From an uncultured Alphaproteobacteria bacterium (lineage in GTDB: Bacteria; Pseudomonadota; Alphaproteobacteria; RUG11792), in contig CAJUOM010000008.1 in the NCBI GenBank assembly GCA_910588255.1, positions 1 to 43,074 on the forward strand: 43,074 nucleotides of DNA, written 5' to 3'. This document shows, in pieces, positions 1 to 5,461 of this stretch. Made by a program: the position numbers and the translations under genes. Numbering within the stretch: the stretch's first letter is position 1; each line of letters begins with the position of its first letter. The notes under the pieces are model-generated. The model was not told the origin of the DNA. It made no database searches and saw only the letters and a program-made list of their open reading frames with translations.

Positions 1-50
1 ATCTTTGATATTATACCACACGCCGCGCGCCTGAATACCTCATAATTTCA
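1..50. repeat. Partial GC-rich palindromic element (right arm)
   Basis: Positions 15-35 match the right arm of the long palindrome seen complete at 4966-5014 and 40922-40980 (TACCACACGCCGCGCG followed by CCTGAAT). The left arm would lie before base 1, so the element is cut by the window edge. A smaller inverted repeat, CCTGAA at 31-36 with TTTCAGG at about 47-53, follows it. This is seen in the sequence; its function is unknown. Confidence 0.6.
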
Positions 51-84
51 GGATACATAACTTGATTCCTATATGTCAAAAACA

Positions 85-116
85 AAAAAGTCCCATAAAA
101 TTTTATGGGACTTTTT
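85..116 (-). terminator. Perfect 32-bp palindrome, probable bidirectional terminator
   Basis: AAAAAGTCCCATAAAA is followed directly by its exact reverse complement, so a transcript from either strand gives a stem ending in a U run. It lies about 80 nt beyond the stop of the minus-strand gene at 197-1309 and would end it. The right half (ttttatgggactttttag-like) recurs at about 4896-4915 and 40858-40880 inside a dispersed repeat, where the left half has been lost. Confidence 0.65.
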
Positions 117-196
117 AATAATGTTTTACATGTGAAAAATTCTACTCTTCTATTGCTTCAAAGAAGTCTTTAGTATCAAATGATGAAATCCTTTGA

Positions 197-1309
197 CTAA
201 GCTTTATATTTTTCGAGTTCGCTCCGAATAAAGTCACAGCAAAAATAAGCGTTACCCATTTCATCAATCCAACTTTTCCAAAAGTCATAATTTGGATAGA
301 CTTTAAATGTTTGTTCAAAACAATTTTTATAAAAATGATCTTTTTCTAATATTTCGAGTATATCAAAAAAATCCATTACTCCGAATTCATAAGCTTCATC
401 ATATATTGTTTCCAAATGATTTTGTACAAGTTCGTTATCTTCAAAAATCTTTATAAGTGCTTTTGAAACATCATGAAAAGACAGCTTGTTTCCTTTAAAA
501 ATATCTGCAGCTGTTTTCAACATAGCATCTTCAATAGTATGACCAGGAAATGAAGACCTGCTATATCGTTCAAAGATTGGTAATTCTATTTTTTCCTTAA
601 AAGGATAACTTGATAGTCTAAAATATTTTCCTAGTACTTCTTCAAATCTAAGTAAATTGTTTGTATCACTTCTTAAGAAACTTTCAAAAACAATCGGATA
701 GTTTTCTACAAATTGTTTACGTATATCTCCAAATTTTTTACCACAAATGGATACACCTCCATTTACTATGTCGGGAGTGTAACATGAAATTCTTGCAAAG
801 TATTCAAAGGTGTATAAATTTTGATAATGCGTGTTAATATATGCAAAAAGATCAATATTAAGACTGTTAAATGAATAAAACAAAGTATTATCATTAGGTG
901 TTACTTTATATTGTTCACAAAGGCGGAATATCTCATAATTATTATGTCGATACATCGAAAACATGTTCATAGTTTGAATAGTTGGTGATAAGTTCTTATC
1001 ATTTTGGAGTAGAAATTTAAACACGTTAATAGAGTTAAAAAATGCTGCAGCATCTATAAGAGGTACAACATCAAAATCCTCATCGCAATAGAGCTCGTAT
1101 TCATCAACCAAGCTTATTTCTGTAGGAAAATCCGGTTGGGAAAAAAGTTGTTCAATGCTAGCAACATCATCAGTTTCTATTGCTCTTGCTAAAGTTCCAG
1201 ATTTGGACAATGGTTGTCCAAGTGGATTTGGGTTGACAGTTGTTTCACTATATGATGTGTTCATGTTAAACAATGAAACCATTATTATTAATATTTTTGG
1301 AAATTTCAT
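197..1309 (-). CDS. Secreted protein with degenerate ankyrin-like repeats
   Basis: The protein has 370 aa and no recognised enzyme motif. An N-terminal signal peptide is clear: Lys near the start, a hydrophobic stretch ILIIMVSLF, and likely cleavage near residue 21 after SYS. The part around residues 75-110 (PLIDAAAFF, then VFKFLLQNDKNLS) has the spacing of an ankyrin repeat, and later segments look like decayed repeats. That points to an exported host-interaction or periplasmic protein, but this is inference. Translation starts at an ATG with GAGGA about 10 nt upstream, behind a good promoter at 1345-1373. After the stop, the +1 frame stays open for 18 more codons, coding-like (SSFDTKDFFEAIEE), to a TAG at 142-144. 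The C terminus may therefore have been shortened by a frameshift. No neighbour shares its strand. Confidence 0.7.
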   Translation of the reverse strand: MKFPKILIIMVSLFNMNTSYSETTVNPNPLGQPLSKSGTLARAIETDDVASIEQLFSQPDFPTEISLVDEYELYCDEDFDVVPLIDAAAFFNSINVFKFLLQNDKNLSPTIQTMNMFSMYRHNNYEIFRLCEQYKVTPNDNTLFYSFNSLNIDLFAYINTHYQNLYTFEYFARISCYTPDIVNGGVSICGKKFGDIRKQFVENYPIVFESFLRSDTNNLLRFEEVLGKYFRLSSYPFKEKIELPIFERYSRSSFPGHTIEDAMLKTAADIFKGNKLSFHDVSKALIKIFEDNELVQNHLETIYDEAYEFGVMDFFDILEILEKDHFYKNCFEQTFKVYPNYDFWKSWIDEMGNAYFCCDFIRSELEKYKA

Positions 1310-1344
1310 AAAAATAAATTCCTCTAAATTAAATGCATGTAATT

Positions 1345-1373
1345 ATTTTAATACAAACATTTTTGTGTTTCAA
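1345..1373 (-). promoter_or_regulatory. Sigma-70-type promoter of the secreted protein gene
   Basis: On the minus strand, TTGAAA (1373-1368) and TAAAAT (1350-1345) are separated by exactly 17 nt. Transcription would start about 30 nt before the ATG at 1309. Confidence 0.6.
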
Positions 1374-1450
1374 TAATTTTATTTCAAATAATTGTTTTTA
1401 TGTGAAAATTATTATCGGATAAGGAGATTAAATTATTTTGAAAAAAGTTC

Positions 1451-1479
1451 TTGTCAAAAAAAATTAAACATGATATAAA
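1451..1479 (+). promoter_or_regulatory. Promoter of tRNA-Asn
   Basis: TTGTCA (1451-1456), a 17-nt spacer and TATAAA (1474-1479) end 13 nt before the tRNA. The same transcript may continue into the permease, whose start is only 15 nt past the tRNA CCA end. Confidence 0.6.
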
Positions 1480-1492
1480 TAAATTATGGTAT

Positions 1493-1568
1493 TCCTTGGT
1501 AGCTCAGTCGGTAGAGCAAGTGGCTGTTAACCACTGGGTCGGCGGTTCGAGTCCGCCCCAAGGAGCCA
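1493..1568 (+). tRNA. tRNA-Asn (GTT)
   Basis: Acceptor stem TCCTTGG pairs with CCAAGGA. The D arm AGCTCAGTCGGTAGAGC, the anticodon loop CTGTTAA with anticodon GTT, and the T arm GGCGGTTCGAGTCCGCC are all canonical. The discriminator base is G and the 3' CCA (1566-1568) is encoded. Without CCA the gene ends at 1565. Confidence 0.97.
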
Positions 1569-1582
1569 TTTTTTAGGTTTTT

Positions 1583-2881
1583 ATGAGTAGTAATAATTCC
1601 CAATCAAAAATCGGTTTTTGGTCTTTGGCTTCTATTGTTGTTAGTGCGCAATTGGGGGCTAGTATATTTCTGCTTCCAAGTCAATTGGCTCATTTCAGGA
1701 CTTTAGGGATTTTAGGTTGGATGCTTGGAGGACTTGGCGCAATACTTATTACTATTGTGTTTTCGTTCTTATGTATAAAAACTTCAAAAGCAGGAGGGCC
1801 TCACATTTATGCAAGGATGTTTTTTGGAGAAGAAATAGGTTTTTTTGTCACATGGATTTATTGGTGTGCATCATGGGCATGTAACCCTATTTTAATAGCA
1901 ACTGCGATTTATTATTTGATGTCATTTGTTGGAGATATTCCGCCATTTATAAAATTAATTTTTGAAATATTGATGGTCGTTTCATTAACATTTGTGAATT
2001 CACGAGGTGTAAAAACGGCAGGAAAATTAGATTTTATATTAACAGTCTTTAAGATGCTTCCGCTTTTTATAATTCCTCTTTTTGCTTTGCCAAATCTTAA
2101 TATAGAAAATTTTAAAGAATTAACCCCAATTAATATGTCTCCAAGTGAAACTGTTATACAGGCAACGATATTATCATTTTGGGGGTTTGTGGGTCTTGAA
2201 GGAGGAACCTCACCGGCTGGAATAGTCAAAAATCCTAAAAGAACGATTCCTCTTGCGATAATCTTAGGAACAACTTTTGTTGCTTTCATAAGTATACTTA
2301 ATACAGTTTCTATTTTTGGTGTGATTTCTCCTGCTGAATTGGAAAATATTCCTGCTCCATTTGCAAAAGTAATGGTTGTTTTGTTTGGAGGATCATTTGA
2401 TAAATTAATCGGATTCTTGACTTTCATTATGTGTTATGGATCTTTAAATGCCTGGGTATTTTTCAGTGGACAAATTGCAAAATCAGCATCAGAAGAAAAT
2501 ATGTTGCCTTCATTTTTCAAAAAGCTTAATAAATACGGAGCTCCATCAAATGCATTATGGACGGGAACGTTTGGAACGATTGCTATTTTATTTCTTCAAA
2601 AATCTCCATTGTTTGGAGATAAGATTGGGAAGTTCCTTGATATGTCAGTGATTATATATATAGTTCTTTATATAATGGCAGTTTTGGCATATGTAAAATT
2701 CATGAAATCATCAAAAACAAAATCTTTGTTTCAAATTCTTATAACCCTCTTGGCTTTTTCTTTTTGTACTCTGATATTATTCAAATCAGATCCGTTTAAT
2801 TTTTCAGCTGTTATTACTATGCTCCTGTTTGGAATTCCTGTTTATATGAAAGTGAAAAAGAATGGAAGTTTGTTTGTTTGA
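1583..2881 (+). CDS. APC-superfamily amino-acid permease
   Basis: A 432-aa inner-membrane transporter with about 12 hydrophobic segments spread over the whole length, the usual size for the APC (amino acid-polyamine-organocation) family. Segment 1 carries the family's substrate-binding GAS-IF stretch (about residues 25-29, GASIFLLPSQ). The central FWGFVGLEGGTSPAGIVKNP resembles the TM6 region of AdiC/PotE-type antiporters (FxGxE). It probably imports or exchanges an amino acid, as expected for a parasite that depends on host amino acids; the substrate cannot be read from the sequence. It starts 15 nt after tRNA-Asn with only a weak AGG upstream, and it overlaps trmL by 20 nt, which suggests co-translation. 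Confidence 0.88.
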   Translation: MSSNNSQSKIGFWSLASIVVSAQLGASIFLLPSQLAHFRTLGILGWMLGGLGAILITIVFSFLCIKTSKAGGPHIYARMFFGEEIGFFVTWIYWCASWACNPILIATAIYYLMSFVGDIPPFIKLIFEILMVVSLTFVNSRGVKTAGKLDFILTVFKMLPLFIIPLFALPNLNIENFKELTPINMSPSETVIQATILSFWGFVGLEGGTSPAGIVKNPKRTIPLAIILGTTFVAFISILNTVSIFGVISPAELENIPAPFAKVMVVLFGGSFDKLIGFLTFIMCYGSLNAWVFFSGQIAKSASEENMLPSFFKKLNKYGAPSNALWTGTFGTIAILFLQKSPLFGDKIGKFLDMSVIIYIVLYIMAVLAYVKFMKSSKTKSLFQILITLLAFSFCTLILFKSDPFNFSAVITMLLFGIPVYMKVKKNGSLFV

Positions 2882-3308
2882 ACCAGAGATAGCTCAAAAT
2901 GCTGGAACAATAGCAAGGTTATGTACATGTTTTGATGTGACTTTGAATATTATAGAACCTACTTCTTTTGTGTTATCAGATAAAGGATTCAAAAGAGCAG
3001 GAATGGACTATATAAACAAAACAGACATCAAATTACACACTTCTTTCTTTGAATTTAAAAAGAATTATAACGGCAGGATAATCTTACTAGATACTAAGGC
3101 AACAACTTTATATTATGCTTTTGAATACATTTCAACAGATTGTATAATGCTGGGAAGGGAAAGCGCAGGAGTTCCCGATGAGGTTTTTAATGCATGTAAT
3201 GCAAGGGTCTTGATTCCTATGAAAAATAATTCAAGATCACTCAATGTTGCAATAAGTGCCGCTATTGGATTATCTGAGGCTATGAGACAAATCTCGAAAT
3301 TTGTATAG
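2862..3308 (+). CDS. trmL: tRNA (cytidine(34)/uridine-2'-O)-methyltransferase TrmL
   Basis: A 148-aa SPOUT-class RNA ribose methyltransferase, near the normal length of TrmL (about 155). Motif 1 is NAGTIAR (residues 13-19), motif 2 is LGRESAGVPDEV (about 107-118), and motif 3 is RSLNVAISAAI (about 129-139). These form the trefoil knot that binds S-adenosylmethionine. TrmL methylates the wobble ribose of tRNA-Leu isoacceptors in the cytoplasm. It begins inside the last codons of the permease (20-nt overlap). It converges on nuoC with only 5 nt between the stops. Confidence 0.92.
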   Translation: MEVCLFEPEIAQNAGTIARLCTCFDVTLNIIEPTSFVLSDKGFKRAGMDYINKTDIKLHTSFFEFKKNYNGRIILLDTKATTLYYAFEYISTDCIMLGRESAGVPDEVFNACNARVLIPMKNNSRSLNVAISAAIGLSEAMRQISKFV

Positions 3309-3313
3309 AAAAA

Positions 3314-3751
3314 TTATTCCTTACGTAACAGAAAGTGTTTATCCGTGTGATGATTTAAGATTCGCCTTAAATCTGGGTGATCAAAAAACTTTATTCCAAA
3401 CATATCGAAAATTTCCCTTTCATACCAATTTGCATTTGGAAACAGCATACTTACACTCTGAACATTATCATCTTCCAAAGCATCAGTTTTTATAAATATT
3501 GTTTTATCAATTTTATAACTATGTAATTGATAAAATATAGTAAATACTCCTCGTTGTTTTAAATAATCTACAGCAAAACAATCGATTAATGTTTGAAATG
3601 AAAGTTGCATATTGGAATTTAATATTGACAAAGATCTTAGAACTGTATTCGGGTATATAGTGATATATAAATAATCATTTAGAATTTCGATTTTTGAAAT
3701 TTCATTTTCTAATACAGATTCTATCAATTTTCTGCAATCTATATTATTCAC
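3314..3751 (-). CDS. nuoC: NADH-quinone oxidoreductase subunit C, C-terminally truncated
   Basis: 145 aa with the 30-kDa complex I subunit signature WYEREIFDMFGIKFFDHPDL at about residues 110-130, followed by RRIL. NuoC helps build the peripheral arm of complex I between NuoB and NuoD. Family members usually run on past HPLRKDFPLTG and are about 200 aa long. This one stops right after LLRKE, where trmL begins on the other strand, so the conserved tail is missing. There is no nuoA, B or D beside it; it sits 6 nt after sspB and is probably co-transcribed with it. It may be a working short subunit or a decaying remnant. A hydrogenase-type 30-kDa subunit is less likely. Confidence 0.8.
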   Translation of the reverse strand: MNNIDCRKLIESVLENEISKIEILNDYLYITIYPNTVLRSLSILNSNMQLSFQTLIDCFAVDYLKQRGVFTIFYQLHSYKIDKTIFIKTDALEDDNVQSVSMLFPNANWYEREIFDMFGIKFFDHPDLRRILNHHTDKHFLLRKE

Positions 3752-3757
3752 TTGATT

Positions 3758-4198
3758 CTATTTATCCTTTTTAAATGTGCTGAATGATATAATATTATTA
3801 GTTTCTTTTTTTTCAATTTTTGAGGTTTTTGTAGGAATATCCGAGAAATCAGGTGTGAAATCTAGACAAAAATCTTCGGAAGGATCGCTAACGGATATCA
3901 ATGATGAAAATGGTATATACAATGTCTCATCAGAATGTTCAAAAGCTAGACTGACTGAAAAGCCATAATTATCAATAACAAGATCCCAAAATTCATATTG
4001 CAAAACTATTGTCATTTCGTCGTCAAAATCATCCTTTAAAAGTTTTGATATTTTCACTCCAGGGTGATTTAATGAAAATGTAATATAAATATGTTGTTTT
4101 TTATAGAGTCCTTCTGTAGAAATTTGTGTTAAAATTTCTTTTACTATTGATATAGATGCTTTCTTAATAAGGAAATTATACTCTAATTTTTTTGCCAC
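3758..4198 (-). CDS. sspB: ClpXP adaptor protein SspB (alpha type)
   Basis: The family resemblance runs over residues 1-115: HIYITFSLNHPGVKIS, then DEMTIVLQYEFWDL and LYIPFSSLISVSDPS. The acidic middle and the short basic C-terminal tail (last 12 residues) match the linker and ClpX-docking tail of SspB. The adaptor tethers ssrA-tagged proteins to ClpXP. A TTG at 4210 could add 4 residues, but GGAG lies 6 nt before the GTG at 4198 and nothing like it precedes the TTG, so GTG is preferred. The gene follows the tmRNA hairpin within about 20 nt on the same strand, and nuoC follows it. The adjacency of tmRNA and SspB is functionally coherent. Confidence 0.88.
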   Translation of the reverse strand: MAKKLEYNFLIKKASISIVKEILTQISTEGLYKKQHIYITFSLNHPGVKISKLLKDDFDDEMTIVLQYEFWDLVIDNYGFSVSLAFEHSDETLYIPFSSLISVSDPSEDFCLDFTPDFSDIPTKTSKIEKKETNNIISFSTFKKDK

Positions 4199-4208
4199 AA
4201 AAAACTCC

Positions 4209-4246
4209 AAAAAATAAAGGGGAATTTCTGTTGCTCGGCATTCCCC
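4209..4246 (-). terminator. Terminator or 3' processing hairpin of tmRNA
   Basis: On the minus strand GGGGAAT (4246-4240) pairs with ATTCCCC (4225-4219) and is followed by TTTATTTTTT. The U run reaches to 1 nt from the upstream possible start of sspB, so sspB must be translated from read-through transcripts unless it has its own promoter. I saw no separate promoter. Confidence 0.75.
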
Positions 4247-4560
4247 AAAGCCGCAAACTCTACTGATTAACAGTAGTCACAAATTCTGTTAAAATCCTAT
4301 TACAGGCAGATTAAGCAGCTTTTGCAACGACAGCTCTCCTGTTAAGGTTTGCTGCGAGTTTTTTGCCTTTTCTATTCAAATTGGCATTTATTAAAATCAG
4401 CCCGATAACGATGGTACTATGCCGAGTGAAAAATCTACCTTTATTGTTTTATGTCGATCCTATTTCGTCCCCATGTATTTTTGGTGGAGACGCAGGGTAC
4501 TGCCCCCTGGTCCATAAAACCTATTTTGTAAACCGTTTATCACTATAGTTATAAAATAAC
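4219..4560 (-). ncRNA. ssrA: tmRNA (ssrA), circularly permuted two-piece form
   Basis: The acceptor piece comes first on the minus strand. It ends CGTCTCC-A-CCA (4492-4482) and carries the T stem CAGGG/CCCTG. After a 9-nt intervening segment (4481-4473) the coding piece begins with GGGGACG (4472-4466), which pairs fully with CGTCTCC (one G-U), then AGGATCGACA. The tag frame (4355-4311) reads A-ANLNRRAVVAKAA-stop. This gene order is the alphaproteobacterial permutation, in which the precursor is cut into two RNAs. tmRNA rescues stalled ribosomes and tags the product for ClpXP. Oddities: the 7-nt T loop is GGCAGTA instead of TTCRANY, and the tag is basic with no acidic residue. Confidence 0.92.
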
Positions 4561-4566
4561 AATTTT

Positions 4567-4595
4567 ATTATAACATATAAAAAATATTTTATCAA
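4567..4595 (-). promoter_or_regulatory. Promoter of tmRNA
   Basis: TTGATA (4595-4590), a 17-nt spacer and a perfect TATAAT (4572-4567) on the minus strand. The start would fall at about 4560, just before the acceptor piece. Confidence 0.8.
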
Positions 4596-4618
4596 GTTCA
4601 CAATAAAATATAGATTTA

Positions 4619-4649
4619 GAGCACCGCGTATACTATATGCACGGCGCTC
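4619..4649 (-). terminator. Imperfect hairpin after the secreted-gene remnant
   Basis: GAGC-A-CCG (4619-4626) pairs with CGG-C-GCTC (4642-4649) around an AT-rich loop. It lies 9 nt past the remnant's stop. The U run is weak. The arms resemble the palindromic family in composition. Confidence 0.35.
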
Positions 4650-4657
4650 ATTATATA

Positions 4658-4738
4658 TTAGCTTCCCGAATTTGTTTCAACTTCTCCAATTGTTAACGTG
4701 GCTCCTGACATTAAAGTTGTTTGTAATAATTTATTCAT
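4658..4738 (-). pseudogene. 26-codon deletion remnant of the secreted beta-rich family
   Basis: An open frame of 26 codons starts MNKLLQTTLM and ends SGATLTIGEVETNSGS. It has the same leader, ribosome site (GGAGG) and first residues as the 370-aa protein at 23201-24313 (MNNFTKLILT). Its tail resembles that protein's last residues (VTLKSGAKLIIGKGE). It therefore looks like a family member that lost its middle and kept the start and end. The promoter is still intact, so a short peptide could still be made. Confidence 0.6.
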
Positions 4739-4862
4739 ATTTACCTCCTTAAAAAGATATATTTACGTTATAGGGGAGTGTTTTTAAAACTTTTCTTCCC
4801 TATTTTCAATTCTAAAAAGTTAATTTTCCATTAATTATATTTTTATTTGAAGGATACTGTAA
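4739..4862 (-). promoter_or_regulatory. Conserved family promoter and leader, copy 1
   Basis: TTGAAA (4809-4804) - 17 nt - TAAAAA (4786-4781), then a 5' untranslated region of about 40 nt containing TATAACGTAAATATATC and AAGGAGG 5 nt before the ATG. The whole stretch of about 110 nt is nearly identical to the leaders at 24314 and 33462 and recognisable at 15038. Confidence 0.75.
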
Positions 4863-4873
4863 GCTATCACGCA

Positions 4874-4965
4874 AAAAGCCTGCAAAAATACCTAAAATTT
4901 TATGGGACTTTTTAGAATTTGACTTGGAAGAAGAGTGAGAATATACTAAAAATAGAGGATATTCA
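4874..4965. repeat. Dispersed repeat, copy 1
   Basis: This contains AATACCTAAAATTTTATG, GGACTTTTTAGAA, TTGAC and a run ending in ATATTCAG. It matches 40838-40927 closely and 15140-15230 loosely. Here and at 40838 it runs straight into the GC-rich palindrome, so repeat and palindrome form one unit. Confidence 0.65.
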
Positions 4966-5014
4966 GACGCGCGGCGTGTGGTATGCTCATTAATTTTACC
5001 ACACGCCGCGCGTC
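4966..5014. repeat. GC-rich palindromic element, complete copy
   Basis: An 18-bp perfect inverted repeat (4966-4983 with 4997-5014; arms GACGCGCGGCGTGTGGTA) surrounds a 13-nt loop in otherwise AT-rich DNA. Related copies lie at 1-50, 27385-27443 (diverged), 40922-40980 and possibly 12456-12504 and 24595-24640. It is reminiscent of REP-type or MITE-like elements, and no transposase is seen. Confidence 0.8.
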
Positions 5015-5368
5015 CTCATATGTAACTCTCATACACTATATTATAAAAGCAGTTGTAACAAACAGCGGACTCAACCTCTCTAAAGCGTCAGCTAAGAAGA
5101 GAAACTTCAAAAATTAATTCAGAAGCCGCCTTCGATTAATTTTTGACAAATTAAAGCCAACTTTTCATAAGAAAAGTTATTCCCATAACCCCTTCCACCT
5201 TAGGGATGGATGTTAATTAACCTAAAACCATATTGAAGAAGTTGTGACTTTACAATTAACCTATCAAAATAAGTCACTGCACGAAGCGTGAATTATAAAG
5301 AAGGCCTCACCGGCAAACGGCTGATGACACCGCAGAGGTACCTATAGCGTTTTCGGTAGACATTATGA
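5015..5368 (+). ncRNA. Candidate structured RNA element, copy A
   Basis: There is no open frame, but hairpins are dense. The first joins 5108-5119 with 5134-5145 and is capped by GAAG-CCGC-CTTC. The second is 5159-5166 with 5171-5178 (AACTTTTC/GAAAAGTT). Then come GTGACTT (5244-5250) with AAGTCAC (5271-5277), CACG-AAG-CGTG (5280-5290), and CCTC (5305-5308)/GAGG (5335-5338) enclosing CGG/CCG. Part or all recurs at 27444-27838 and 41005-41187. Between copies A and C the first hairpin shows a T-A to C-G change and a T-G to C-G change, which argues for selection on RNA pairing. It lies upstream of degP on the same strand; strand and function are inferred. Confidence 0.55.
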
Positions 5369-5384
5369 ATTAGAAAAGCATTTT

Positions 5385-5413
5385 TTGATTATTTTTATAG
5401 ATTAAACTAATAA
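5385..5413 (+). promoter_or_regulatory. Candidate promoter of degP-mfd
   Basis: TTGATT (5385-5390), 17 nt, TAATAA (5408-5413), about 50 nt before the degP start. Confidence 0.4.
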
Positions 5414-5461
5414 TGATTTTGTGATAGAATAAAAAAAGCGGATTGTTTTTAGTTATTAAAA

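Noticed and set aside
5321..5327. CTGATGA, the core of a hammerhead ribozyme, in RNA copies A and B
   Set aside because: Copy C has CATTGA in its place, and there is no stem II followed by GAAA nor a cleavage triplet in the right position. The motif is not conserved, so chance is more likely.
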